A stretch of 64,000 nt of DNA from Avichristensenella sp031550535 (GTDB lineage: Bacteria > Bacillota > Clostridia > Christensenellales > Aristaeellaceae), in NCBI GenBank assembly GCA_031550535.1, contig JAVBOM010000019.1, forward strand, positions 1 to 64,000. Reading direction: 5' to 3'. The notes under the pieces are model-generated. The model saw nothing but the letters and a program-made list of their open reading frames with translations. It searched no databases and had not been told where the DNA came from. This document shows positions 26,288-35,506 of this stretch, in pieces. Position numbers and translations under genes: made by a program. Each line of letters begins with the position of its first letter. Within the stretch, counting starts at the first letter, position 1.

Positions 26288-26962
26288 CTATTTCGTAATC
26301 CACGGAACCGAATCGCTGATCTCCAGTGTTCCGGCCACAATCTCCGCCGTTCGCTCCCCCGTATCCGGGTTGGTCGGATTGTCGATTTGATACAAATACC
26401 CGGTCTTTCCGTACCTGCCCAGCTTGCTTTGGTCGTAGCGGTCGCCGTCCATGCTGATGCCGACGGCTTTCAGCGCGACCGTCACGTCGTGATTCCCATA
26501 GATGCCAATGTTCTCAAAAAGCTCATGTTCCCATAAATACTCGCACTCGATGTTGAGAAAGCACTCCTTGATGCGCGGCGCGTTGACCATCACGGCGCTT
26601 TCCACCGTCAGGCCGGCGGCGGTGATTTCATCCGTCTCAAATTCGTTATGCCCAATCGTCTTGATGCAGCGGTCATACAGATCATAGGACGGGAAGTTCA
26701 GCACGCAAACGCCGGTTTCCTTCAGCGATTGATACATGTGCCCGCCTTTTGGGACTGCGCCCAGAATGCAGACAAACTCGTCCTTCCCGCCGCCCACAAA
26801 GGCGGCCCAGGATTGCAGACAGGCGTTTTCCTTCCCATTCGCTTTCCACCCCGTCACCATGAATACCAGGGAAGGCATGGCCGTCAGGAATCCTTGCCAG
26901 GTGCACCATGGCTCGGTCATTTTTTCGGGCCTCGCGGAAAAATCCTTTTTCATCACACGCAT
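26288..26962 (-). CDS. Flavin reductase family protein
   Basis: 224 residues from the ATG at 26962, three bases after AAGGAG; the next in-frame ATG at 26953 is equally possible. FMN-binding split barrel: PSLVFMVTGWKANGKENACLQSWAAF, the GAVPKGGHMYQSLKETGVCVLNFP segment and NECFLNIECEYLWEHELFENI. It probably reduces free FMN or acts as a flavoprotein oxidoreductase; the partner is unknown. The convergent 3' end lies 12 bp from the broken GNAT gene. The family is the same as at 445-951, but the two are clearly different subfamilies. Confidence 0.85.
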   Translation of the reverse strand: MRVMKKDFSARPEKMTEPWCTWQGFLTAMPSLVFMVTGWKANGKENACLQSWAAFVGGGKDEFVCILGAVPKGGHMYQSLKETGVCVLNFPSYDLYDRCIKTIGHNEFETDEITAAGLTVESAVMVNAPRIKECFLNIECEYLWEHELFENIGIYGNHDVTVALKAVGISMDGDRYDQSKLGRYGKTGYLYQIDNPTNPDTGERTAEIVAGTLEISDSVPWITK

Positions 26963-27035
26963 ACGCTCCTTCTTGCCTTTCGACAAAAAAACGTAGCCGC
27001 CCCGCATAACGCGCGACGGCCACGATGGTTTCTAC

Positions 27036-27096
27036 GACGGCGGCGCGGATTCGGAGAATCGGACGCCATAAGGGGATTCCGCCAGGAATCCCTACC
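27036..27096 (+). repeat. Repeat A copy 9
   Basis: Hairpin 1 GATTC GGA GAATC, hairpin 2 GGGATTCC GCCA GGAATCCC, between two minus-strand genes. In gene direction it reads hairpin 2 then hairpin 1, 73 bp before the flavin reductase start. Confidence 0.9.
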
Positions 27097-27101
27097 TCTC
27101 G

Positions 27102-30100
27102 TTACTTCTTCCGCTTACCAAACGCGGCATACCCGCCGCCGCCAATCGCGGCCAGCCCGGCCACCACAAACGCGATCCACCAATAGGTTTTGCCGCCGCC
27201 GGTTTCCTCGGGCGCGACAGTGGGCGTCGCCACGGCGGTCTCGGTCGGCGTTGTCGTGGGCTGCTCGGTGATGCTCTCGGTGGGCGTGGGCGCTTGCTCC
27301 GTCGCGGCAGGGGTCCCGGCCGCCGTTTGCTGCGCGGTCGGGCTCGCCGTCAGCGCCTGCGTCGGCGTCGCTCCCTGTGTCGGCGTCGTGCCCTGCGTGG
27401 GGTTCTTCGTCGCCGCGCGCTCCGTTTCCACGGGCTGTGCGTCCACGGGTTGGGTGGCCTTCCAATCGTCCACACGGCTGACCACGGTCACCGCTTCGCC
27501 AGTGTCGCCCGTCGCGGCGGGGTTCGTGGTAGAGAAGTAGGACGTCGGCAGCGTTTCAGCCGTGGCGCTTGGGCCGGGGGTAAACGCCTGCGCGACCGGT
27601 GTGGAGACGCCCTGTACCGGCGTGCCCGATGGCACGACGTTCGCAACATATTCCGTGGGCGAGGGGGTGATCGACTGCGCAACCGGCGTGGAAGCACCCT
27701 GCTCCGGCGTGCCTGACGGCACGACTTGCCCGACATAGTTCGTGGGCGTGGGGGTGTACGCACGCGTGACCGGCGTGGGGCCGCCCTGGGGCGGCGTGCC
27801 CGACGGCAGCACATTGCCCGAGTAGTCCGTGGGCGCAGGGGTTTCTTCCTTGGCCCAGGCGTCCACCGTGCGCACAACCGGCGTGGCGCCCGCTTTCGCG
27901 GTGACGCCCGGGATCACTACGCTGCCCGCATATGGCGTGGGCAACAGGGCGATGTCATCGTTCGGCTCGACGGGCGTCATGGATTCCACGTTCCCCCACT
28001 CATCCGACGGGTAGAATGCGGGCTCGCCCCGGTTGACCGAACCATAGATGCGGTACACCGGCTGGCCGTACTTGTCCGTGAACGTGAAGATGCTCTCGGT
28101 TTCCGCCACGGGCTCATAGTGCGACGGCCACTGGTCCGCCAGCGCCTTGGGCTCAAAGCCCTCGAAGTAATCGGTGTAATCTTGCTCGGGATCGGCCGGG
28201 TCCGCGTCGTCCGGCGGGGTGCCCGTCTCGTCGGCAGGGTAGAAGTGGGGATCGGCCTTGCCGTACGCGCCATAGGAGCGGTAGACGGGGTTGCCGTCCC
28301 GGTCGTCGAAGGTGTACAGACCCTCTGTGCCTTCCACCGCAGTGTAATGCTCCGGAACCATAGCCGGCGTTTGCGGCGCGAACGAAGGCGGCGGCATGCT
28401 CGCCAGATCGGACGCCGGGTTGACCGGCAGCGCGTCCACGCTGACCGCGCCCTGCGCGTCGGACGGGTAGAACGACGGCTCTCCCCGGTTCAGCGAACCG
28501 TAGGCACGGTACTGCGTCTGCCCGTGGATATCCCCGAAGGACCACACGTCGGGCACGTCGGTGTCGTCGTAGTATGTCGGCGGGTCCGGCATCTCCGTTG
28601 GGGTGAAGCCGGCCACATACGCGGTGAAGTCGTCATCCGGCTGTACGGACGCCGCGCCTTCCACGATGTTGCCTTCCGCGTCCGCCGGATAGAACGCCGG
28701 GGCCTGGCCGTCCAGCACGCCGTACACGCGGTAGACGGGGTTGCCGTCCCGGTCGTCCACGGTGTAGAAGCCCTCGCCCAGCGCGCGGTAGAATGCCGGC
28801 GGCTGGATCAGCGTCAGCGGGTCAAAGCCCTTGATGTACGCGTCAAAATCCTCCTGGGGCGTGACGGGCTTCGCGCCCTCCGCCACAGCGCCGTGCGCGT
28901 CCGCCGGGTAGAAGGCGGGTTCCGCGCCGTCCATGCGGCCATACGTGCGGTAGCGGGTCTCGCCGTCGCGGCCGGTGAACGCGTACACGGACTCCGAAAC
29001 CGGGGCGTACGGCGCGGGCACCCCGGAAGGAGCCGCCACGCCGAATCCCCGGACGTATGTCTCAAAATCCTCCGCCGGACTTACCGGCGCGGCCCCTTCG
29101 GTCACTGCACCCGTTTCATCCACGGGGTAGAACGCGGGCTCGCCGCCGTCCACGCGGCCATACGCGCGCAGCACTTCCTCCCCGTCGCGCGTGATGAAGC
29201 CGTACAGGCTGTCCTCGGCGATGGGATACTGCGCGGGGACGGACTCCGGCGTGACCGGCACAAAGCCCTGCACAAACCGGGAGAAATCTGCCGCCGGGTC
29301 CACGCGCGGGGCGTCCATCACCACGCGGCCGTTCGCGTCCGCGGGGAAGAACATGCCGTCGCTGCCGCTCATGGAGCCGTACGCGCGGTACTCGTCCGGC
29401 GCGGTCGTCACGGTCCACAGGCCGTCCTTGCCCGGAACCGCGTCGTAGTGCGCGGGCACGACGCCATCCGGCACCGGAAGGGCCACAAAGCCGGCGAACG
29501 GCGTGGGCATGGGCTTCGCGCCGTCCGACATGGTGTAGGTATACACGGTGCGCAGGCGGATCATGTCGTTGGAATCGCGCAGCACGAAGGAAACCACCAG
29601 GCTCCCGTCGATGTAGACGGAGTCGGTGGAAAGATCAAAGGTGACGCTGGTATCGTGGCCGGTATAGCCGTTCGCGCTGATGCGCGAAAGCTGCTTGCCC
29701 TGCACATGCACGGCAAAGAGCGACCCGCGCGACCCGTTCGCGCTGGCTTCCGTCCCGGTGACGGTGACGGGGTAGGCGACGCCGGGCTCCAGGTAAATGG
29801 GCAGCGGCGTCCACGCGTAGCGATGCTCCATCACGGCGTCGCCCTTGGCGATGGTCAGCGTGACGGCGGATTCGCCCGCGTCCGTCTCTTGTATGGATTC
29901 GAGCATCAGACCATCGGAGAGGTCACCGGGGATGCCTTCCATCTGGTAATCCACCGTAAACCCGCTGGCCGGGGTGACGGCAGGCTCGTGCTGAATGGCT
30001 GTCAACTGCCAATAGACCGGCGTCGTCGGCGGTGCCGGCATCAGGGGCATGACCCCGTCCGCCATCGCGCTGCTCAGCGCGAGGGAAATACACAGCAACA

Positions 30101-30152
30101 ACAGCAGGACTATGCTTGACAGGACATTGGCTTTCGCGCGGGCATTTCTCAC
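27102..30152 (-). CDS. Large repeat-built surface protein with C-terminal membrane anchor
   Basis: 1,016 residues from a GTG at 30152, chosen because GAGGAGG lies 8 bases upstream and gives a normal signal peptide (RNARAKANVLSSIVLLLLLCISLALSSAMA). A beta-rich N-terminal domain (to about 230) is followed by seven tandem units of about 72 residues, each with the core YRxYGxxxGxPAFYPxD and ending DDFxxYVxGF. Then come three to four 30-residue Thr/Pro units (xVxPSGTPxQGxxTPV), a Thr/Pro/Ala linker, and PEETGGGK, a hydrophobic span and a GKRKK tail. The C-terminus looks like a cell-wall sorting signal, though PEETG is not standard LPXTG. Likely an extended adhesin or stalk; function unknown. Confidence 0.8.
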   Translation of the reverse strand: MRNARAKANVLSSIVLLLLLCISLALSSAMADGVMPLMPAPPTTPVYWQLTAIQHEPAVTPASGFTVDYQMEGIPGDLSDGLMLESIQETDAGESAVTLTIAKGDAVMEHRYAWTPLPIYLEPGVAYPVTVTGTEASANGSRGSLFAVHVQGKQLSRISANGYTGHDTSVTFDLSTDSVYIDGSLVVSFVLRDSNDMIRLRTVYTYTMSDGAKPMPTPFAGFVALPVPDGVVPAHYDAVPGKDGLWTVTTAPDEYRAYGSMSGSDGMFFPADANGRVVMDAPRVDPAADFSRFVQGFVPVTPESVPAQYPIAEDSLYGFITRDGEEVLRAYGRVDGGEPAFYPVDETGAVTEGAAPVSPAEDFETYVRGFGVAAPSGVPAPYAPVSESVYAFTGRDGETRYRTYGRMDGAEPAFYPADAHGAVAEGAKPVTPQEDFDAYIKGFDPLTLIQPPAFYRALGEGFYTVDDRDGNPVYRVYGVLDGQAPAFYPADAEGNIVEGAASVQPDDDFTAYVAGFTPTEMPDPPTYYDDTDVPDVWSFGDIHGQTQYRAYGSLNRGEPSFYPSDAQGAVSVDALPVNPASDLASMPPPSFAPQTPAMVPEHYTAVEGTEGLYTFDDRDGNPVYRSYGAYGKADPHFYPADETGTPPDDADPADPEQDYTDYFEGFEPKALADQWPSHYEPVAETESIFTFTDKYGQPVYRIYGSVNRGEPAFYPSDEWGNVESMTPVEPNDDIALLPTPYAGSVVIPGVTAKAGATPVVRTVDAWAKEETPAPTDYSGNVLPSGTPPQGGPTPVTRAYTPTPTNYVGQVVPSGTPEQGASTPVAQSITPSPTEYVANVVPSGTPVQGVSTPVAQAFTPGPSATAETLPTSYFSTTNPAATGDTGEAVTVVSRVDDWKATQPVDAQPVETERAATKNPTQGTTPTQGATPTQALTASPTAQQTAAGTPAATEQAPTPTESITEQPTTTPTETAVATPTVAPEETGGGKTYWWIAFVVAGLAAIGGGGYAAFGKRKK

Positions 30153-30416
30153 CAGAAGCCCCTCCTCATCCGACATGGACATCTATCCCATTCTCGTCCC
30201 CTATTATATACCAGCAGTACCAGGAAATGCAAGCAACCCTCTTTCCAAATTTGTCCATCTTTTTCCATATGAATACCGCCAATCTCCGTCATATATTGCG
30301 CATATTGCTATGTTTTCCACAGGCTCGTAGTTTTATGATGCATTCCGGCGGTCTTTCGGCGAAAGAAATATTATGGAATCGTCTTATTTTGTGGGCGCGT
30401 CCGGGGCGCTCCTCGC

Positions 30417-30446
30417 TTGTTCCGGGCGTCATGACATGGTATAATA
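30417..30446 (+). promoter_or_regulatory. Promoter upstream of the YgjP-like gene
   Basis: TTGTTC and a perfect TATAAT with 18 bp between them. Repeat A copy 10 lies just downstream, so it is transcribed in the 5' leader. Confidence 0.65.
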
Positions 30447-30451
30447 CATTT

Positions 30452-30507
30452 GGTAAGGATTTCTTGCAAAATCCTTGCCATGGCCCGCAATCTTCGGTTG
30501 CGTGCCT
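30452..30507 (-). repeat. Repeat A copy 10, diverged
   Basis: Hairpin 2 reads GGATTTC TTGC AAAATCC. Hairpin 1 is replaced by GCAATC TTCG GTTGC, still a stem, within GGCCCG...CGTGCC. The same variant type is seen in copies 1 and 13. Confidence 0.78.
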
Positions 30508-30548
30508 GTGGATCATCAACAAACCGCCACCCCGAATGGAGATCGCGT

Positions 30549-31067
30549 ATGAACCGGCCGTACACCTTCATCCGCAGCAACCGCAAAACGCTGGCCCTTT
30601 CGGTCACAGGCGATCTGGAGATCGTCGTTCGCGCCCCCGCGCGCATGGCGCGCCGCGACATCGAACGGTTTCTTGCGCAGCATGAGGACTGGATCGAGGC
30701 GCACCTGGAAAAACAGCGGTGCCGCGCCCTCGCGCACCCCGAGCCCACGGAGGCGGAGGCGGAGGCGCTGCGCAGGCAGGCGAAGGCGTATCTCCCGGGC
30801 CGTGTGGCGTACTTCGCGCGGATCATGGGCGTCACGCCCACGGGTTTTCGCGTCACATCCGCCAAAACCCGCCACGGGAGCTGCAGCGGCAAAAACAGCC
30901 TGTGCTTCTCCTTCCGGCTGATGGCCTACCCGGCTGAGGCGATCGACTACGTGGTGGTGCACGAGCTGGCGCACATTATACACAAGGACCACGGCAAGGC
31001 GTTCTACCAGATGATTGAGCGGACGATGCCGGATTACAAGGCGCGGCGGGCTTTGCTCAAAATGTAA
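30549..31067 (+). CDS. YgjP-like zinc metallopeptidase domain protein (DUF45)
   Basis: 172 residues, cytoplasmic. The N-terminal part NRPYTFIRSNRKTLALSV...VVRAPARM is followed by the zinc motif VVVHELAHIIHKDHGKAFY (HExxH plus a downstream His) near residue 137. The SCSGKNSLCFSFRLM segment is conserved in the M48-related YgjP family. Its biological substrate is not known. The start is preceded by GGAG. It is the likely sole gene of the promoter at 30417. Confidence 0.88.
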   Translation: MNRPYTFIRSNRKTLALSVTGDLEIVVRAPARMARRDIERFLAQHEDWIEAHLEKQRCRALAHPEPTEAEAEALRRQAKAYLPGRVAYFARIMGVTPTGFRVTSAKTRHGSCSGKNSLCFSFRLMAYPAEAIDYVVVHELAHIIHKDHGKAFYQMIERTMPDYKARRALLKM

Positions 31068-31156
31068 CCCAAAGCCGTCGCCCCCGCATGATCGCAAAAG
31101 CCCCGCGATAGACTGAAACGCAGAAAACATTGATGAAAATGAGGAGGGTATCGATT

Positions 31157-31909
31157 ATGAAAAAGCCATTCGCCTTTCTGATCGCGTTCGCGCTGCTATT
31201 CAGTGCCGCTACGGCCTTTGCGGAAGGGTATCAGGTGATTACGGACACGGGCGGGGACGAGCTTGTGGAGGACGGCGTGACGATTGCTGTGCTGGACGCC
31301 GAATTCCCGCAGATTGTCGGCCTGGCCGATACCGCCGTGATGGACCGTGTGAACCGCGCCATCCAGGACTATATCCGCCTGGAGGGCGGGTATGACGCCG
31401 TGTGCGAATCCGCGCTGAGCGATTTCAAGCAAGGGGCCGAGTGGTTCGACTTTTCCAAGTATCACTATGATCTGACAGTGCGCGCGGAATCTCCGCTCCA
31501 CACCGACCGCCTCTTCAGCGTCTTTTACCAGCTTTCCGCCTACACGGGCGGGGCGCACCCGGGGCACTGGGGCGCGGTGCAGCATTTTGACCTGAAAACC
31601 GGCGACCCCGTGTACCTGGAAGCCCTCGTGGACGACACCGACGCGTTCCACGCCCACGTCGCGGACCTGCTGCTGAAGGAGATGGCGGACAGCGGCATGG
31701 CGGCGGAGAATTACTTCTTTGACGACTATGAGGAGGCTGTTCGCGCGTGGCCCCTGGAGCAGGCGGTGCTGGCCGGGGACGGTCTGACCGTGTTCTTCAA
31801 CGAATACGACGTGGCGCCCTACGCGTCCGGCGCGCAATCGGCCACCATTCCGTATGCCGCGCTGGACGGCTATTGGAACGACGCGGGCAGGGCGCTGCTG
31901 GGCCGGTAA
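31157..31909 (+). CDS. Exported protein with DUF3298/RsiV-like domain
   Basis: 250 residues. A signal peptide (MKKPFAFLIAFALLFSAATAFA) is followed by a DUF4163-like N-terminal part (YDAVCESALSDFKQGAEW...YHYDLTVRAESPLHTDRLFSVFYQLSAYTGGAHPG) and a DUF3298-like C-terminal part (VFFNEYDVAPYASGAQSATIPY). These domains form the extracellular half of RsiV-type anti-sigma factors and also occur, as here, in free exported proteins. The start follows GAGGAGGG. Lysozyme or other wall-ligand binding is possible but unproven. Confidence 0.85.
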   Translation: MKKPFAFLIAFALLFSAATAFAEGYQVITDTGGDELVEDGVTIAVLDAEFPQIVGLADTAVMDRVNRAIQDYIRLEGGYDAVCESALSDFKQGAEWFDFSKYHYDLTVRAESPLHTDRLFSVFYQLSAYTGGAHPGHWGAVQHFDLKTGDPVYLEALVDDTDAFHAHVADLLLKEMADSGMAAENYFFDDYEEAVRAWPLEQAVLAGDGLTVFFNEYDVAPYASGAQSATIPYAALDGYWNDAGRALLGR

Positions 31910-31992
31910 GCGCCGCCACCGAGGATCTTGGGCGGCCCGCGAGCCGCCGTTGATCGATAGAACAAATCCAGAACGAGGGAGTGTACGAACGA

Positions 31993-33108
31993 ATGGAAAA
32001 CTGGCTTGGCGCGAACGTGCCAAAGCTCGGCTTCGGCTTTATGCGGTTGCCCACGGACCCCAACAACGAGATCGACTACGCGCAGCTTGAGCGGATGGTG
32101 GACGCGTTCCTGGACGGCGGTTTCACCTATTTCGACGCCGCCTACGGGTATATGAACGAGCGCAGCGAACTGGCGATCCGCCGCACGGTGGTGGAGCGGC
32201 ACCCGCGCGAGAAATTCCTGCTGGCGACCAAGCTGCCGCCGTGGCACCTGAAGGAAAAGGCGGACATGGAGCGCCTGTTCTCCACGCAGCTTGAGCGCAC
32301 GGGCGCAGGATACTTTGATTTTTACCTGCTCCATAGCCTGGGCGCCCAGTCGGTCAAGACGATCGACGCGATGGACGGCTGGGCCTTCGCGCGGCAAAAG
32401 AAGGCCGAGGGCCTCGCGCGGCACATCGGCTTTTCGTTCCACGACACCGCCGACGTGCTGGACGACGTGCTGACGAAGCACCCGGAGATGGAGTTTGTGC
32501 AGCTTCAGATCAACTACGCGGACTGGGACGACCCGAAGATCCAGTCGCGCAAGTGCTACGAGGTCGCGCGCAAGCACGGCAAATCCGTGATCATCATGGA
32601 GCCAGTCAAGGGCGGCGCGCTCGCCACGCTGAACGCGGACGCCCGCGCCGCGCTGGAAGCGGCACGTCCGGGCTCGTCGCCCGCGTCCTGGGCCATGCGG
32701 TACGCCGCCTCGCTGGAGGGCGTCGTCACGGTGCTCAGCGGCATGTCCACCCTGGAGCAGGTCCGGGACAACGTGCGGACCATTTCCGGCTTTGAAAAGA
32801 TGACGGCGGCCGATTATCAGGCGATTGAGAAGGCGAAGGCGATCATGGCGGCCATCCCGACGACGCCGTGCACCGACTGCCGCTACTGCATGGAAAACTG
32901 CCCACAGAACATCCCGATTTCCCAGATTATCCGCACGGACAACGGGCGGCGCGTGTACGGCAACACGGACAAGGGGCACTACGCGTTCCTCACGCGCGAG
33001 AAGGGCAAGGCGTCCGACTGCATTGCCTGCGGCGTGTGCGAAGGCCGCTGCCCGCAGAAGATTGAGATCATCGAGCTGATGCGGGCGTGCGCGCTGACGT
33101 TTGAGTGA
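31993..33108 (+). CDS. Aldo/keto reductase with C-terminal two-[4Fe-4S] ferredoxin domain
   Basis: 371 residues. The aldo/keto reductase barrel covers about 1-280: GFGFMRLP, FDAAYGYMNERSE (catalytic Asp/Tyr region), LATKLPPWH, YFDFYLLHS, IGFSFHD. The C-terminal ferredoxin-like part has two cysteine clusters, CTDCRYCMENCPQ and CIACGVCEGRCPQ. It is typical of strict anaerobes. Substrate unknown. ATG at 31993 is preferred; GTG at 31981 is too close to GAGGGA. A relative of the same type is at 36.4-37.5 kb. Confidence 0.9.
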   Translation: MENWLGANVPKLGFGFMRLPTDPNNEIDYAQLERMVDAFLDGGFTYFDAAYGYMNERSELAIRRTVVERHPREKFLLATKLPPWHLKEKADMERLFSTQLERTGAGYFDFYLLHSLGAQSVKTIDAMDGWAFARQKKAEGLARHIGFSFHDTADVLDDVLTKHPEMEFVQLQINYADWDDPKIQSRKCYEVARKHGKSVIIMEPVKGGALATLNADARAALEAARPGSSPASWAMRYAASLEGVVTVLSGMSTLEQVRDNVRTISGFEKMTAADYQAIEKAKAIMAAIPTTPCTDCRYCMENCPQNIPISQIIRTDNGRRVYGNTDKGHYAFLTREKGKASDCIACGVCEGRCPQKIEIIELMRACALTFE

Positions 33109-33132
33109 GGACGAGCCATTCGCGCAAAGTGA

Positions 33133-33160
33133 GGGGACTGTCGCCGCGGCGGCAGTCCCT
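33133..33160. terminator. Hairpin after the aldo/keto reductase gene
   Basis: GGGACTG.CGCC with the complement GGCGGCAGTCCC around GC; no T-run, so efficiency is uncertain. Confidence 0.55.
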
Positions 33161-33169
33161 TCCTCAATA

Positions 33170-33230
33170 GGCGGCGGCGCGCATTCGAAGAGTCGGGCGC
33201 CATAAGGGGATTTCGCAAGGAATCCTTACC
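33170..33230 (+). repeat. Repeat A copy 11
   Basis: Hairpin 1 ATTC GAA GAGT closed by GGCGC/GCGCC, hairpin 2 GGATTTC GCAA GGAATCC. It lies between convergent genes. Confidence 0.88.
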
Positions 33231-33286
33231 GCTTCGATATATCCTGGCCGTGACGAAGCCCTTGCCGTTTGCCGCGCGCCGCCGCG

Positions 33287-33784
33287 TCACAAGGGCGGAC
33301 TCAGGACATAGAGGATTGCGGAAGTTAGCTGCTGCATCTCAAACGGTTTTTTCAGAAGAAAGTCAAACAGCGGCGCTTCGCCGTCCACTAGCGTATTGCC
33401 GGAGATCGCGATGATCGGGATGCCGTTTGCCGTCCGTGTGCCGGAGCCGCGAATGCCCTTCGCCGCCTCATACCCGTTCATGACCGGCATTTCAATGTCC
33501 AGGATGATGATGTCAAACCCATCCGGCGCGTCAAGATAGCGCCGCAGGCCGGCGCGCCCGTTTTCGGCGCAGGTCACGGCCGCGCCCTGCTTTTCCAAAT
33601 ACGAGGTCATGATCTCCTGCAACTCCCCCGCGTCTTCAACCGTCAGGATGCGGAGGCCTTCGCAGTTCCGGGCTGGACGGGTGTCGCCCTGTTCCGCCGC
33701 TTCCCGCGCGGCCTCGTTCGCCTGTTCCGGTTCAGATCGCTTGCTTTTTCTGTTGCCTAGGAAAGAAAACCACTTTTTGGACAC
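33287..33784 (-). CDS. Stand-alone response regulator receiver protein
   Basis: 165 residues: a basic N-terminal tail with a charged linker (about 1-42), then one CheY-like receiver (RILTVEDAGELQEIM..., phospho-acceptor Asp in IIILDIEMPVMNGYEA near residue 97, Thr/Ser in IIAISGN, Lys in LLKKPF). There is no DNA-binding output domain. It starts 3 bp after the GHKL kinase stop, so it is the kinase's likely partner; it must act by protein contact or as a phosphate sink. Confidence 0.88.
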   Translation of the reverse strand: MSKKWFSFLGNRKSKRSEPEQANEAAREAAEQGDTRPARNCEGLRILTVEDAGELQEIMTSYLEKQGAAVTCAENGRAGLRRYLDAPDGFDIIILDIEMPVMNGYEAAKGIRGSGTRTANGIPIIAISGNTLVDGEAPLFDFLLKKPFEMQQLTSAILYVLSPPL

Positions 33785-33787
33785 GCT

Positions 33788-35257
33788 TTATTGTCCCTCG
33801 CCTTCATTTTCATTCCCCTTCCTGATGGGGAGTTCCAGATAGAATGTGATCGCCCGGTCCAAATATGCGATGTTCAGCCTGCATCCCGGCGTGCGGTTGA
33901 CAAGATTCCATAGCGTATGAAGGCCCAGGCCGCTGTGATTCTCTTTGGAGGAATAGCCCTTATCCAGTATACGCTTGACATTCACATCGTTCACGGTCGG
34001 ATTGGAGATGGACAGCAGCATTTTACCGCTGCGGATTTTCTGCAGCGAAAAGGTGACTGTTTTGCTGCTGGTATGCATCGTTTCCTCAATCGCGTTGTCC
34101 AGCAAAATGCCGACAATCCGTGTCAGGTCGAGCGGCTCCATCGCGATTTCGCCCGCGTCCGCGTTGATCGTCGCGCTGACGTACACGTTCTTGTCATGCG
34201 CGTCCGCGATCTTTGTATTCAGCAGGGTGTACAGCGCCGGGTTGCGCTCAAACCCGATGTTCAGCGTCAGCAAATCGCCGGCGAGGCGGGTCTCCTGAAA
34301 GAGGGTGGCGTGGTGCTTCCGCAGGCTCTTCCAGTCGTTCGCCTGAATATACCCGCCATAGACCTGCATCATGTTGTTCATGTCGTGCTTGATCGTCCGG
34401 AAGCCATCGACCGACTCCATCAGCGAGCGGATGTGCAGCGCCTGGTTGGCGATGTTGATCCGGTCGGCTTTCCGAACATCTCGCATATAACTAATATATA
34501 ATTGTAGCAAATTTATCAGGATGATAGAGATGAAAATCACCTGAATGAGCACAATGTCATTGGTCCGCTTCGCCATCTGGATGCCCGCCGCGTTGAGCAC
34601 ATACAGAATGACCGCGTCGGCCGTGTACTTCATGAGCCGCCCAGAGACGTTCGGCGTGGTCTGCTTCAGGCTATACGCGTCCCGCCACAGCTTCTTTTTC
34701 TGGATCAGGCGCGACAGCACCGCCACCATGGCGATATTGAAAACGGCCATGGTCGTGTTGGCCAGGAGCATGATAAACATTATATAGGTCAGGTCGCTAG
34801 AAAGCATCCGGAAGTATAGCGCCTCCACCCAATAATACTGCACGACGTTGATGGATGTGACAATGTAGATCTTCACCGACGTGTTCAGGCTCAGGCTCTT
34901 GTCGATTTTGAGAATATACGCGCAGACCAGGTAGTGAAACACGATGAAATACGGCGGATAGATGACAAACAGATCCTCGAAATGAAATGGGCAATCCCAT
35001 TTGACCCGTAGGGTGGACAGCCCAAACACAACGCCCATCGTCAGCACGCCGAGCAAGACGGACGACAGCGCGTAGCGCACGACTTTGATCTTTTTGGTGT
35101 ATAGCCGGGAAAGGACGATGCTGTAGATAAAAAAAGCGAGCATCACGTAGAAATAGCTTTGAAACAGCGTAACACCGTAGGTATTGAGCAAGCGAACCAG
35201 ACCGCTGGTTTCCAAAAAAGGCTGCAAAAGCGAATGGCTGTCCAGATAATAAAACAT
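33788..35257 (-). CDS. Sensor histidine kinase, GHKL (AgrC-like) type
   Basis: 489 residues. Six to seven N-terminal spans (about 20-275), a dimerisation helix with the phospho-accepting His in FRTIKHDMNNMMQVYGGYI (about 295), and a C-terminal ATPase domain with N-box LDNAIEET, and GLGLHTLWNLV as the G2 box. AgrC-type kinases usually sense secreted peptides and pair with LytTR regulators; here the only neighbour is a receiver without output domain. It has its own good promoter. Confidence 0.88.
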   Translation of the reverse strand: MFYYLDSHSLLQPFLETSGLVRLLNTYGVTLFQSYFYVMLAFFIYSIVLSRLYTKKIKVVRYALSSVLLGVLTMGVVFGLSTLRVKWDCPFHFEDLFVIYPPYFIVFHYLVCAYILKIDKSLSLNTSVKIYIVTSINVVQYYWVEALYFRMLSSDLTYIMFIMLLANTTMAVFNIAMVAVLSRLIQKKKLWRDAYSLKQTTPNVSGRLMKYTADAVILYVLNAAGIQMAKRTNDIVLIQVIFISIILINLLQLYISYMRDVRKADRINIANQALHIRSLMESVDGFRTIKHDMNNMMQVYGGYIQANDWKSLRKHHATLFQETRLAGDLLTLNIGFERNPALYTLLNTKIADAHDKNVYVSATINADAGEIAMEPLDLTRIVGILLDNAIEETMHTSSKTVTFSLQKIRSGKMLLSISNPTVNDVNVKRILDKGYSSKENHSGLGLHTLWNLVNRTPGCRLNIAYLDRAITFYLELPIRKGNENEGEGQ

Positions 35258-35344
35258 TCCACTTCTCCCGCGCTCTTTTCTTGTAGTGTAGAAAAAGACC
35301 GTGCATTGACACTCTTCGCACTTATCATGAATTCCACTGGAAGT

Positions 35345-35373
35345 ATTTTACAACAGCCACTCTCAGAATACAA
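35345..35373 (-). promoter_or_regulatory. Promoter of the GHKL kinase operon
   Basis: On the minus strand, TTGTAT and TAAAAT with 17 bp between them, about 88 bp before the start codon. Confidence 0.7.
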
Positions 35374-35397
35374 GAGAATAGCTGGCGTTTTGATATC

Positions 35398-35458
35398 GAC
35401 GGCGGCGCTGATTTGAAAAATCGGCCGCCATCAGAGGATTCCGCAAGGAATCCTTACC
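35398..35458 (+). repeat. Repeat A copy 12
   Basis: Hairpin 1 GATTT GAA AAATC, hairpin 2 GGATTCC GCAA GGAATCC. A second, partial unit start (GATGGCGGCGCAGC) follows at 35488-35502 and runs into the terminator hairpin. Confidence 0.88.
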
Positions 35459-35506
35459 TCCTGCCCGGAAAGAGAAATCGCTTCTTTGATGGCGGCGCAG
35501 CTTTGA

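Larger units (their letters stand above)
30153..30548. other. Divergent intergenic region, AT-rich
   Basis: About 395 bp. It holds an AT-rich stretch (30180-30320), a plus-strand promoter (30417-30446) and Repeat A copy 10. No gene seen. Confidence 0.6.

Noticed and set aside
27726..30119. About 800-codon plus-strand frame opposite the surface protein
   Set aside because: It mirrors the repeats of the real gene, is rich in Arg/His/Gly and has no ribosome site or motif.
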